A DNA stretch of 64,000 nt from Aquipluma nitroreducens. Lineage in GTDB: Bacteria; Bacteroidota; Bacteroidia; Bacteroidales; Prolixibacteraceae. The notes beneath the pieces are model-generated. The model did not search any database, was not told where the DNA came from, and worked only from the letters and a program-made list of their open reading frames with translations. The stretch is from NCBI RefSeq assembly GCF_009689585.1, contig NZ_AP018694.1:4269501-4333500 (forward strand), in the 5' to 3' direction. Every line of letters starts with the position of its first letter. Within the stretch, counting starts at the first letter, position 1. This document shows positions 30,305 through 38,773 of the stretch, one piece after another. A program made the translations under genes and the position numbers.

Positions 30305-30621
30305 ATGATTTCACAAGCGCAACACCGCCATACAATGCGGTAATTATTAATTCTGTTCGTACCGAAGGAGATCACGGTTATGTTGAAATAGCCGATCGAA
30401 TGGTCGAATTAGCCAGCGGACGAGAAGGTTTCCTGAGAGTTGAATCTGCCCAAAACAAAATTGGAATTACAGTTTCATATTGGAGCGATCTGGAAGCAAT
30501 CAGGAGGTGAAAGGAGAATTCAGAGCACTAGTTTGCCCGCGAAAAAGGTCGGGAAGAATGGTATCAATCGTTTAAAGTTAGAATTGCCAAAGTAGAAAGT
30601 GATTACGGATTTGTTATCTAA
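30305..30621 (+). pseudogene. antibiotic biosynthesis monooxygenase family (ABM) pseudogene
   Basis: Translating the frame from 30322 gives TPPYNAVIINSVRTEGDHGY, then MVELASGREGF and GITVSYWSDLEAI. Two stops follow, and then FAREKGREEWYQSFKVRIAK up to TAA at 30619. This matches the short ABM family that usually runs ...SYW..L..I..WK...EH..A...G...WY...KVRI..V. The stops replace a Trp (TGA for TGG) and a Gln (TAG for CAG). The likely ATG at 30305 is in a different frame, so there is also a frameshift near the N-terminus. At least three lesions make the gene non-functional. Its 3' end runs into the PhnA gene's leader. Confidence 0.85.
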
Positions 30622-30697
30622 AATCGATCGTTTTATTCTTTTTGGTGCATGTTTCGTTTTATCCACTAGATTTGCGGCCAAACTAAAAATGAGAATG

Positions 30698-31279
30698 ATG
30701 AGTGTAGAAAAGGAAATTCAGGCTCGAAGCGGCTCGAAGTGCGAATTCTGTGGAGCAACCGATGACCTGAAAGTTTATGAGGTTCCGCCAACCTCGAATG
30801 GAAAAGTGGACGAATGCGTATTGGTTTGCAATACATGCTTGGAACAGATTGAAAATCCGGAGAAAATGGACGCTAATCACTGGCGCTGTTTGAATGATAG
30901 CATGTGGAGCCCGGTGCCTGCGGTTCAGGTGATGGCCTGGCGATTGTTACACCGGTTAAGCGCCGAAGGTTGGTCGCACGATTTACTCGACATGCTTTAC
31001 CTCGACGAAGAAACAATGGCCTGGGCACAAGCTACCGGCGAAGGAAATTCGTCAGAAGATGTGGTGAAACACATAGATAGCAACGGTGTTGTACTTCAGA
31101 GTGGCGATACCGTAGTGCTGATTAAAGATTTGGATGTAAAAGGAGGCGGTTTCACGGCTAAACGCGGAACGGCAGTTCGTGGAATTACATTGGTTGCAGA
31201 TAATCCGGAGCAAATTGAAGGTCGCGTAAATGGCCAGCAACTGGTGCTTCTGACCAAGTTTGTGAAGAAATCGAACTAA
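30698..31279 (+). CDS. PhnA/YjdM-like zinc-ribbon protein
   Basis: A 193-residue cytoplasmic protein. The N-terminal zinc ribbon has SGSKCEFCGATDDL and VLVCNTCLEQI (CxxC...CxxC). The C-terminal SH3-like PhnA domain reads LQSGDTVVLIKDLDVKGGGFTAKRG and VRGITLVADNPEQIEGRVNGQ. Despite the name, no phosphonate role is proven. I start at MSVEKEIQARSG (30698). Alternatives at 30689 and a GTG at 30599 are possible, but the latter overlaps the ABM pseudogene. Confidence 0.85.
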   Translation: MSVEKEIQARSGSKCEFCGATDDLKVYEVPPTSNGKVDECVLVCNTCLEQIENPEKMDANHWRCLNDSMWSPVPAVQVMAWRLLHRLSAEGWSHDLLDMLYLDEETMAWAQATGEGNSSEDVVKHIDSNGVVLQSGDTVVLIKDLDVKGGGFTAKRGTAVRGITLVADNPEQIEGRVNGQQLVLLTKFVKKSN

Positions 31280-31300
31280 TGAATTAAGGATAAAATGTTA

Positions 31301-31330
31301 GTCAGGGTTTCACTCAAGTGAAGCCCTGAC
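31301..31330. terminator. hairpin terminator between convergent genes
   Basis: GTCAGGGTTTCACT pairs with AGTGAAGCCCTGAC with one G-U pair. No long T-run follows. The region 31340-31480 contains AATGACTAATGACAATT-like low-complexity sequence and no gene. Confidence 0.6.
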
Positions 31331-31483
31331 TTGGTTTATGAAAAATGATTTTAACTAACTGTAAAAAGTCAGTAGTCAATGGGAAAAAGCTTAAACGTGA
31401 CTTTTCGAATGACTAATGACAATTTCCATTGCCATTGGTCAGCTATCATTTTTAGTTCAGTTGCATATTGATCGAATTCCTGT

Positions 31484-32257
31484 TTAAATCCGCTCCTTTA
31501 TCGTTTTCCAGTTGTGTGTGGTGACAAAACTTTCAGGAAGGAATACAGCCAGTTTTTTCAGGAAGGAATAAGGTAGTGCAAACGACAGCAAATCTGCGGG
31601 CATCCGGGTTCGGGCGGAAATGTCGAAATTTCCAATGATTGCCTTTTCTTCGTTTTTTCGGGCAAGTTTCAACGGCAAAGTTACCAAAGCCATGCACGAC
31701 GATGCAAATGGCGCTAACACACGATCCATGCTTCCTGGCGAGTCGTAATGCGATAAAAATACCAGCGCGCTAAGTTGGTCGGCATTCACAAAAAACAGCA
31801 CCGATTCGGGTTCTTCATCCGACGAAAAATCGATGAGCGGCTTAATGACCAGATACGGTTTGGTGGGTTTTACCGGGTGAATATTGTCGATTAAAGTTTT
31901 AGCCAATCCCGGATTTTGGATAAACCGTTCGCAGGGCCGCCAAAAATCGTCTTTGTTCGATAGAAAATATTCAATTCCTTCGAAAATAGTATCCTGAAAA
32001 CCAAGGTAAAAGGCCGAACATGGCCAGCCGGTTGACTCTTCGGCAAAAACTACAGGAATTCCTGTCGATGCTTTTAGTATGAGCGGAACTACGCAGCCGT
32101 TTCCCTTTTTCTTTAACTCCAGGGCATTATCCGGTTTTTCATTGCTGAAACAGACTCCGCAGAGTTTGTATTTATCGAGTTTTAGTGCTTCGCTGAAGGC
32201 CAGCGCAATTTCATTTGGGTTCATAAAAACGTTTTCAAGTTCGAAACCAAAAGTCAT
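31484..32257 (-). CDS. DUF169 domain-containing protein
   Basis: A 257-residue cytoplasmic protein. It matches the DUF169 family: CGVCFSNEKPDNAL near residue 34, CSAFYLGFQ near 81, and the C-terminal CMALVTLPL and FDISARTRMPADLLSFALP. Family members bear conserved Cys residues and occur in anaerobes, but the function is unknown. A start at MNPNEIALAF (32224) is also possible. It lies 38 bases downstream of the acyltransferase gene on the same strand. Confidence 0.8.
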   Translation of the reverse strand: MTFGFELENVFMNPNEIALAFSEALKLDKYKLCGVCFSNEKPDNALELKKKGNGCVVPLILKASTGIPVVFAEESTGWPCSAFYLGFQDTIFEGIEYFLSNKDDFWRPCERFIQNPGLAKTLIDNIHPVKPTKPYLVIKPLIDFSSDEEPESVLFFVNADQLSALVFLSHYDSPGSMDRVLAPFASSCMALVTLPLKLARKNEEKAIIGNFDISARTRMPADLLSFALPYSFLKKLAVFLPESFVTTHNWKTIKERI

Positions 32258-32295
32258 AAAAAGAAATGAAAAAATCTACACTTGTAGTTTAATTT

Positions 32296-33459
32296 CTAGT
32301 TCATCTCAATTGGCTTTTTACTCATTCCAAAGATGAATCGGGTAATGTTGAATGGCTTAATTACCAGCCGGTAAACGACGGTAATTGTAAATAAGGCACT
32401 TAGTGCGATAAATCCGAACTTGCTCCAATTTTCCCAGTTCCACTGCACAACCACAAAGCCAATAAGCAGCAAAACTGTTTGATGCAATATGTAGAATGGC
32501 AAAACAGCCTCGTTCAAGGGTTGGCGGTATTTTGTGTCTTTGTTCAGGTATTTCATACCAGTTGCCACGATAAATATAATCCAGCACCAGGTTACCAAAG
32601 CTCCCGCCGTTTCCTGAAAGGCATAATAACCATACACCTGATTATTCTGAAACAACTGTCCAAATGTGGTTTCCTTCAAGCTAAACGATACGAAATACAT
32701 CACCGTTAGCACCAATCCAATTCCAAGTGCGATGAAACGCGATTTCAGGAACGATTGTTTTAAACCTTCGTTGGTGGTGCACAAAAATCCAAGGAAAAAA
32801 AACAGCGCATATTTGGCAAAATCGGCCCAGCTGGTGTAGTTCGGGAAATGTTTTTTAAGCAATACTCCGGCAATTGCAACCGGAATGAACAGTAAAACAG
32901 CGCCCCCTGAAAACGAAGTGATTCGATTAATGCCGTTCATTAACTTTTCACCTTTCATGTCAATGTATTTCATCAGGTGGTAAAACAGGATGGAAATGAC
33001 GAACAAATGGCCCAGAAACCACAAATGATAGGAGATTGCACCGATCCAAAGTGGATCGAAACCCATCGGGTAATTAAAAATTCCTCCGGAAAAGTAGGTT
33101 TGCAGAAAATCGAAATACCCGCCAGCGAACGTGTGGTTCGAGAGACCTTCAACATATTTCTGTGGTGGGATGAGGAGCAAAACGCCCATCACATAAGGCA
33201 CCAACAGCCGAAGGGTTTTGCTTTTCAGGAATGATAAAAACGGTTTTCGTGCGCCAAATACACCCGATGCTCCTGAGAGGAAAAAGAAAAGCGGCATGAT
33301 CCAGAGGTTAATGAAACCCAGGAAAAGCAAAACCGATTCGCTTTGCTGCGGGTTTTTTACATGCCAGTACATGGGATCGAAAAAGTGAGAGGTGTGGAAG
33401 AAGAAAACGGTGATGATTGCCAGGATGCGCAACCAGTCGATGTAATAAATTCGTTTCAT
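32296..33459 (-). CDS. acyltransferase 3 family membrane protein
   Basis: A 387-residue integral membrane O-acyltransferase with about 10 transmembrane helices. The N-terminus RIYYIDWLRILAIITVFFFH is the family's opening motif with the catalytic His, and YHLWFLGHLFV follows. Such enzymes acylate sugars or other surface molecules. I start at 33459; the frame is open for 81 more codons but these overlap a palindromic element and the upstream gene. The adjacent AraC-type regulator may control it. Confidence 0.85.
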   Translation of the reverse strand: MKRIYYIDWLRILAIITVFFFHTSHFFDPMYWHVKNPQQSESVLLFLGFINLWIMPLFFFLSGASGVFGARKPFLSFLKSKTLRLLVPYVMGVLLLIPPQKYVEGLSNHTFAGGYFDFLQTYFSGGIFNYPMGFDPLWIGAISYHLWFLGHLFVISILFYHLMKYIDMKGEKLMNGINRITSFSGGAVLLFIPVAIAGVLLKKHFPNYTSWADFAKYALFFFLGFLCTTNEGLKQSFLKSRFIALGIGLVLTVMYFVSFSLKETTFGQLFQNNQVYGYYAFQETAGALVTWCWIIFIVATGMKYLNKDTKYRQPLNEAVLPFYILHQTVLLLIGFVVVQWNWENWSKFGFIALSALFTITVVYRLVIKPFNITRFIFGMSKKPIEMN

Positions 33460-33514
33460 GGCTTTGAGGGTTTTAAATGTTTCCGGCAAAGCTATGTGGC
33501 GGAGAACAGCTTCA

Positions 33515-33570
33515 GCGAATGCGCAGGCAAACTGCGTGTTCGCGCTGGCAAAAACGCAGTGCGCATTCGC
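33515..33570. repeat. nested inverted repeat between the AraC regulator and acyltransferase genes
   Basis: GCGAATGCGCA (33515-33525) pairs with TGCGCATTCGC (33560-33570), and ACTGCGT pairs with ACGCAGT inside. The stem is more GC-rich than its surroundings and is not followed by T's, so a REP-like element or mRNA structure is more likely than a simple terminator. Confidence 0.6.
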
Positions 33571-33583
33571 AAATAAGCACCTA

Positions 33584-34741
33584 TTAATTTTCTGGAGTAC
33601 TGTTTGTTCTGAATTCAGATGGCGTTTGCCCGGTGAACTTTTTAAACGCTTTATTGAAGGCCGATTTAGAGTTGTACCCCACTTCTTCGGCAATTTGTTC
33701 AACGGTGTATTGCCTGGTTTTGGGGTTGGTCAGCAGTTGTTTGGCTTCTTCAACACGGTATTGGGCAATCCAGTCGTAAAATGAGGCTTCCATTTTTTCG
33801 TTGATCACCTGCGATATAATGTACGAGGGTTCGCCAATTAGTTTCGATAATTTACCTACTGAAATCAGGCTGTCGGTGTACAGTTTTTTTTCTTCCATCA
33901 GGGCCAGAAGTTTTTGCTGGATTTCAGTTTTCTTTTCTTCTTTTATTCCTGAAGTTGCAATTTTAGGAAGTTCTTCAATTTCAGAAACTACTTGGTGCAA
34001 GACAGTTGGACGAAGCAATTCGGTAAGTGTGCTGCAATAAATTATTACGGTGAGAAAACTTGCAATAATGTGGTCGCCAAAATCGCGGAAGTAAGTCATT
34101 TTTACAACCAAGGTCACCACGATCAATACCGAAATGATAACACTGAATGCAAACCACCATTTGATTTCAATTTGCCACAATCCCGGTTTCGGGTTCTGGT
34201 AGAAATGCGCTAATTTCTGAAACGACAAAACCAGGTAAATAATCGTTTGGAAATACCAGAAGAACATCTGGAACCGCCTGATATTTCCAAGCACATGAAG
34301 CATTTCGTAATGCCCGGTTGTTTTCCACTCAACCATGTGGTGCACATAGTAATAGTTCTCGAACTTGTATTCGTAGGGCGCCAGGTAAAACGGAAGAAAA
34401 AACAGGGTATAGGCAATGAACGGAATAAAATGGAGTTCCCATTTTCTGATAACAACATCGGGGTCGATGCTTAAAACGAGCAGGTAAATGAGCGGAGGAA
34501 GCGCAAACTGGAATGGTTCAGAGAAATCAACCAGCGGAATAACAAAATACATATACCCGGTGCGATTCATGAAAATTTCGGCAATAATGCCGGTCAGGAA
34601 AAAGAACATTGCCGCTTTAAATTTCTCTTTCCGGCCTTTGCGGAAAAGGCTGGTTATGGTAAGCATAATGCCCTGAACTACGCCAAGCAATATCACAAAA
34701 TCGACAAGGTTAAGGTCAGTATTACCGGGTTCAGGAATCAT
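33584..34741 (-). CDS. membrane-bound AraC-family transcriptional regulator
   Basis: A 385-residue protein with about 6-7 transmembrane helices in residues 10-245 and a C-terminal AraC DNA-binding domain (about 290-385). The second helix-turn-helix reads TVEQIAEEVGYNSKSAFNKAF, then KFTGQTPSEFR. This layout, a membrane sensor with cytoplasmic AraC domain, is common in Bacteroidota. A TAnnTTTG box is present on the minus strand (complement of 34769-34776). The likely target is the acyltransferase 125 bases downstream. Confidence 0.87.
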   Translation of the reverse strand: MIPEPGNTDLNLVDFVILLGVVQGIMLTITSLFRKGRKEKFKAAMFFFLTGIIAEIFMNRTGYMYFVIPLVDFSEPFQFALPPLIYLLVLSIDPDVVIRKWELHFIPFIAYTLFFLPFYLAPYEYKFENYYYVHHMVEWKTTGHYEMLHVLGNIRRFQMFFWYFQTIIYLVLSFQKLAHFYQNPKPGLWQIEIKWWFAFSVIISVLIVVTLVVKMTYFRDFGDHIIASFLTVIIYCSTLTELLRPTVLHQVVSEIEELPKIATSGIKEEKKTEIQQKLLALMEEKKLYTDSLISVGKLSKLIGEPSYIISQVINEKMEASFYDWIAQYRVEEAKQLLTNPKTRQYTVEQIAEEVGYNSKSAFNKAFKKFTGQTPSEFRTNSTPEN

Positions 34742-34832
34742 AAAGAGTTAGTCCGTTGAAGTTTGAACCAAATATAAGTAATATCTTTTTTATTGACTGA
34801 ATACAAATCAAAGACAACATTGTAATTTCAAT

Positions 34833-34869
34833 AAAAAAAGCCGCTCCCTATTTCAGGAAAGCGGCTTTT
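34833..34869 (-). terminator. rho-independent terminator of gnd
   Basis: On the minus strand AAAAGCCGCTTTCCTGAAAT pairs back through AGGGAGCGGCTTTTTTT and ends in T's. Between it and the gnd stop lies GTGCCTGAGCTTGTCGAAGGC, a short palindromic motif often seen as a dispersed repeat. Confidence 0.88.
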
Positions 34870-34906
34870 GGTATTTTAAAGTGACGGTGCCTGAGCTTGT
34901 CGAAGG

Positions 34907-36361
34907 CTAAACCACGTAAGTTCTTGAAGTAGTGTCGCCACCTCTTCCGGTCCAGTTGGTGTGGAAGAATTCGCCGCGAGGTTTGTCGGTGCGTTCGTAA
35001 GTGTGAGCGCCGAAATAGTCGCGCTGAGCCTGTAACAGGTTGGCTGGTAAACGTTCGCTGCGGATTCCGTCGAAATAGCAAAGCGCTGAAGTCAATGCCG
35101 GAACAGGAATTCCGTTAGTCAGAGCCGTTGCGCAAACACGACGCCATCCGGCTTGTGCTTTTTCAACAATTTCTTTGAAGTGAGGAGCAAACAGCAGGTT
35201 TTGCAGGTCAGGATTAACATCGAATGCCTTTTTGATGTCGCCTAAAAATACCGAACGGATGATGCAACCACCACGCCACATCAGGGCAATACCGCCGTAA
35301 TTCAGGTTCCAGCCGTATTCTTTGGCAGCTTCCATCATCAGGTTATAACCCTGAGCATACGAAATAATCTTAGCTCCGAATAAAGCATCTTTCAGGTCTG
35401 AAATCATCTGGACTTTGTCAATGGTTTTGTCTACTACCGGGCCGCTGATTACTTTCGAAGCCTCAACGCGCATGTCTTTTTGAGCCGACAGGCAACGGGC
35501 AAATACCGATTCTCCAATCAATGTCAATGGAATTCCGAGATCAAGGGCAGAAACTGCAGTCCATTTCCCAGTGCCTTTTTGTCCGGCGGTGTCGAGGATT
35601 TTTTCAACCAACGCTTCGCCATTTTCGTCGCGATATCCCAGAATGTCTCGTGTAATTTCAATCAGATACGAATCCAGATCGCCTTCATTGTATTTCTTGA
35701 AAACATCGTGCATTTCGTCGGCGCTCAAGCCCAGCATTTCTTTCATCAGCTGGTAAGCTTCGCAGATAATTTGCATATCGCCATACTCGATACCGTTGTG
35801 AACCATTTTTACGAAATGACCGGCACCGCCTTCGCCAACCCAGTCGCAACAAGGTGAACCGTCTTCCACTTTAGCCGAGACAGCCTGGAAAATCTCTTTC
35901 ACAGCAGGCCATGCGGCAGGTGATCCGCCTGGCATCATTGAAGGTCCTAACAAAGCGCCTTCTTCACCGCCTGAAACGCCGGTTCCTATGAACAGCAAGC
36001 CTTTGCTTTCAACATATTTGGTGCGGCGAATGGTGTCAGGGAAATGCGAGTTTCCACCATCGATAATGATGTCGCCCGGTTCCAGATGAGGAATAATCAG
36101 TTCGATGAAATCATCCACCGGTTGACCAGCTTTTACCAGCATCATCACTTTGCGAGGACGTTCGAGCGAAGCGCACAATTCGGCAATCGAATGAGCCCCG
36201 ATGAAATTTTTGCCTGCACCGCGACCAGCCATAAACTCGTCAACACGAGCAGTTGTACGGTTAAAAACACCAACGGTAAAGCCTTTGCTTTCCATGTTCA
36301 ATACCAGGTTCTCGCCCATTACGGCCAACCCGATCAATCCAATGTCTGCTAATTTTTTCAT
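34907..36361 (-). CDS. gnd: 6-phosphogluconate dehydrogenase (decarboxylating)
   Basis: A 484-residue cytoplasmic enzyme converting 6-phosphogluconate to ribulose 5-phosphate and CO2 with NADP+. The N-terminal Rossmann motif is IGLIGLAVMGENLVLNM. The substrate motif IDGGNSHFPDT lies near residue 103, and GTGVSGGEEGALLGPSMMPGG near 130. Length matches the long form. No zwf or pgl lies beside it; instead it is the last gene of the minus-strand sugar-acid gene run. Confidence 0.97.
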   Translation of the reverse strand: MKKLADIGLIGLAVMGENLVLNMESKGFTVGVFNRTTARVDEFMAGRGAGKNFIGAHSIAELCASLERPRKVMMLVKAGQPVDDFIELIIPHLEPGDIIIDGGNSHFPDTIRRTKYVESKGLLFIGTGVSGGEEGALLGPSMMPGGSPAAWPAVKEIFQAVSAKVEDGSPCCDWVGEGGAGHFVKMVHNGIEYGDMQIICEAYQLMKEMLGLSADEMHDVFKKYNEGDLDSYLIEITRDILGYRDENGEALVEKILDTAGQKGTGKWTAVSALDLGIPLTLIGESVFARCLSAQKDMRVEASKVISGPVVDKTIDKVQMISDLKDALFGAKIISYAQGYNLMMEAAKEYGWNLNYGGIALMWRGGCIIRSVFLGDIKKAFDVNPDLQNLLFAPHFKEIVEKAQAGWRRVCATALTNGIPVPALTSALCYFDGIRSERLPANLLQAQRDYFGAHTYERTDKPRGEFFHTNWTGRGGDTTSRTYVV

Positions 36362-36391
36362 TTTGTATAGTTAATAATTCATATTTTAGTT

Positions 36392-36425
36392 TGAACCAAA
36401 TAGTCACATAGGGCACATAGATTGT
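36392..36425. repeat. partial CACATAG-type repeat
   Basis: GAACCAAATAGTCACATAGGGCACATAG resembles one arm of the inverted repeat at 38700-38767. The rest of the gap to pdxB contains AATGACAATCAATGACT-like short repeats and no gene. Confidence 0.5.
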
Positions 36426-36516
36426 CATTTGTCGTCATTAAATTGTAATTCATGTTCATTTGTAGTCAATCAATTGTTTTTTCAACTAATAACGCGAAGC
36501 TAATGACAATCAATGA

Positions 36517-37644
36517 CTAGCTTTTAATTTGAAATCCTAGTTTTCGTAAAACCTCCAAAGTTTCGTCCTCTACGTTCTTCCGAACGATCGTAAACGCCGG
36601 AAATTCCCTTCTCGTTGGGTAATCTCCTCGTAATTGCTCGAATTGCGCCGTGTTTTTCCTGAAATCCTGATCGTCGTTCCGGATGTCATAGGTGTGCAGA
36701 ATGGCTTTAGCAATAATTTCCTGTTCGCTAAGTCCCGATCCGTCCAATTCAAAAACCGGATTAACGGGTTGCTCCACTCCTGAAGGTTGCCAGTCGTCCA
36801 ATTCAAGTCCGAAGAATTGACTGATGGCATGCACACTCATTCGAGTTCCGGTAGCTTTGCCATCTTTCGAATAACCTGCAATATGAGGCGTTGCGATCTC
36901 AGTCATCGAAAGTAATTCCAGATCAATGTCAGGTTCGTTTTCCCAACAGTCGCAAACAAATCCTGAAATCTGATCGCTTTTCAGTGCCGCTTTTACAGCC
37001 TGGGTTTCCACCACTTCGCCACGACAGGAGTTGATCAAGACAGGTTTGCATTTCAGGCCAGAAAAGAACTCTTCATTTCCTAAATGGAACGTGGCATCTT
37101 CGCCTTTCATGTTCAGCGGAACATGCAGGGTAATGATGTTGGCTTCGTCCATCACCTGTTTTAGGCTGACAAAAGCGGCAGAACCTTCAGCGCGTTCGCG
37201 TGGAGGGTCGTTCAGCAGAACTTTCATGCCCAGCAGATTACAAACTTTTGCAACTTTGCTGCCCACATTTCCAACCCCAACCACTCCGATACAAATATCT
37301 TTCAGGTTCAATTTTCTGGTTTCGGCCAAAACCATGAGCGTTGAGGCAATGTATTGTTCCACCGATTTGCTGTTGCAGCCAGGTGCATTGGTCCATTTGA
37401 TTCCGGCATTATCGCAATAATCGGTGTCAATGTGGTCGTACCCAATGGTTGCTGTCGCGATGAATTTCACAGAAGAACCGGCCAACAACCTTTCGTTGCA
37501 AATGGTACGGGTACGGGTTACAATAGCATCGGCATCCTTCGCTATTTCCGGAGTAGTTTTTGAACCCGGAAGGTAAATGACCTCGGCAACTCCTTCGAAG
37601 GCACTGCGGATATATGGTATTTTATCGTCAATAATAATTTTCAT
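36517..37644 (-). CDS. pdxB: 4-phosphoerythronate dehydrogenase
   Basis: A 375-residue cytoplasmic NAD-dependent enzyme of vitamin B6 synthesis. The 2-hydroxyacid dehydrogenase fold shows ATATIGYDHIDTD, the NAD motif GVVGVGNVGSKVAKV (about 120), NSCRGEVV and TPHIAGYSKDGKATGTRM (about 253) with the catalytic His. The extra C-terminal PdxB dimerisation domain (about 290-375) supports this call over other hydroxyacid dehydrogenases. I start at MKIIIDDKIPY. It begins 5 bases after the preceding gene's stop. Confidence 0.93.
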   Translation of the reverse strand: MKIIIDDKIPYIRSAFEGVAEVIYLPGSKTTPEIAKDADAIVTRTRTICNERLLAGSSVKFIATATIGYDHIDTDYCDNAGIKWTNAPGCNSKSVEQYIASTLMVLAETRKLNLKDICIGVVGVGNVGSKVAKVCNLLGMKVLLNDPPRERAEGSAAFVSLKQVMDEANIITLHVPLNMKGEDATFHLGNEEFFSGLKCKPVLINSCRGEVVETQAVKAALKSDQISGFVCDCWENEPDIDLELLSMTEIATPHIAGYSKDGKATGTRMSVHAISQFFGLELDDWQPSGVEQPVNPVFELDGSGLSEQEIIAKAILHTYDIRNDDQDFRKNTAQFEQLRGDYPTRREFPAFTIVRKNVEDETLEVLRKLGFQIKS

Positions 37645-37649
37645 TCGTC

Positions 37650-38687
37650 TTAAATATTTCGGCAACTGCCTTTTGTTCGTTTGTTATCGTCGTATCCGGA
37701 ATAATAGTGTTTCACCATTTCTTCCAACACAGCGCTGGTTCTGGCGGCTGATTTACCGGTACTCACGCACTCGCTTTCTCCCCGTAATGTTTTTACAACC
37801 TGATCAATTAGATTGTGCTGTATATTTTCAGGATTTTGAGAGCTGAAACTGACTGTTCCTTCCGGAGTTGTCAGTATTACATCGCCATGCTGAAAACTGG
37901 AGAAACTGAGTTTGCCCTTTGTACCGTTAATTTCAATGATATCTTCTTCGTTTCCTTTGGCAACCACAAAACACCAGCTTCCGGTGCCAATCACACCGTT
38001 TCCAAACCGGAAAGTTCCGGTAACAGTATCTTCAGCAGGGTAATGTCCGGCCTGATTTGCCGCTAACCCATAAACTTGAATGACCGGACCAAATACAAAA
38101 TCAAGAAAATCTAACTGATGCGAAGCTAAGTCATAAAAATAACCGGCGCCAGCAATCTCCGGATTCACATGCCAGAATTGAGTTTCAGGTTTTAAATCAC
38201 GTTCGGGAACCGATTTGTGCAGGCGAACATTTACAGTCATTGGTCTCCCGATGATTCCGTCATCAATCAACTCTTTCACTTTTAGGAAAGCAGGAAGAGT
38301 CCGTCGATAATAAGCCACAAATAAGGGTAATCTAGTTTCTTCTGAAACACGAATCATTTCCTGACATTCCTGATAATTACGGGCCATGGGTTTTTCTACG
38401 TAAACCGACTTCCCGGCACGCATTGCAGCAATAGCATAAGAAGCATGCGTGTCAGGTGGGGTGGCAATGTAAACAGCATTCACCTCCGGATCGTTTATAA
38501 GCTGATCGGCGTCTGAATACCATTTGGACACACCATGCCGTTTGGCATAGTCTTCGGCTAATGCTTCATTACGGCGCATCACAGCAACCAATCGGGAATG
38601 CTCCACCTTGCTAAATGCCGGACCACTCTTCAGTTCAGTCACGTTCCCGCAGCCAATAATTCCCCAATGTATTTCGGTTAGCGCCAT
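37650..38687 (-). CDS. Gfo/Idh/MocA family oxidoreductase
   Basis: A 345-residue cytoplasmic NAD(P)-dependent sugar dehydrogenase-like protein. The N-terminal Rossmann domain has WGIIGCGNVTELKSGPA and AVYIATPPDTHASYA. EKPMARNYQECQEM is the family lysine motif near residue 97. The C-terminal domain follows DLASHQLDFLDFVFGP. Substrate is not recognisable; the sugar-acid context suggests a polyol or sugar acid, but housekeeping is equally possible. I start at MALTEIHWG. Confidence 0.87.
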   Translation of the reverse strand: MALTEIHWGIIGCGNVTELKSGPAFSKVEHSRLVAVMRRNEALAEDYAKRHGVSKWYSDADQLINDPEVNAVYIATPPDTHASYAIAAMRAGKSVYVEKPMARNYQECQEMIRVSEETRLPLFVAYYRRTLPAFLKVKELIDDGIIGRPMTVNVRLHKSVPERDLKPETQFWHVNPEIAGAGYFYDLASHQLDFLDFVFGPVIQVYGLAANQAGHYPAEDTVTGTFRFGNGVIGTGSWCFVVAKGNEEDIIEINGTKGKLSFSSFQHGDVILTTPEGTVSFSSQNPENIQHNLIDQVVKTLRGESECVSTGKSAARTSAVLEEMVKHYYSGYDDNKRTKGSCRNI

Positions 38688-38699
38688 ACATTTATTTTT

Positions 38700-38767
38700 A
38701 ACCACATAGACACATAGGGCACAATAGTTTTTTGACTTTCTATGTGTTCTATGTGTCTATTGTGGTT
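38700..38767. repeat. inverted repeat with CACATAG motifs
   Basis: AACCACATAGACACATAGGG at 38700 is mirrored by CTATGTGTCTATTGTGGTT ending at 38767, giving arms of about 28 bases around a T-rich loop. A related arm occurs near 36392. It fills the gap between larA-like and gfo/idh genes. Confidence 0.7.
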
Positions 38768-38773
38768 CATATT

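Noticed and set aside
33460-33702. 81 extra N-terminal codons of the acyltransferase
   Set aside because: They cross a palindromic element and the end of the regulator gene, and the family opening motif begins at 33459.
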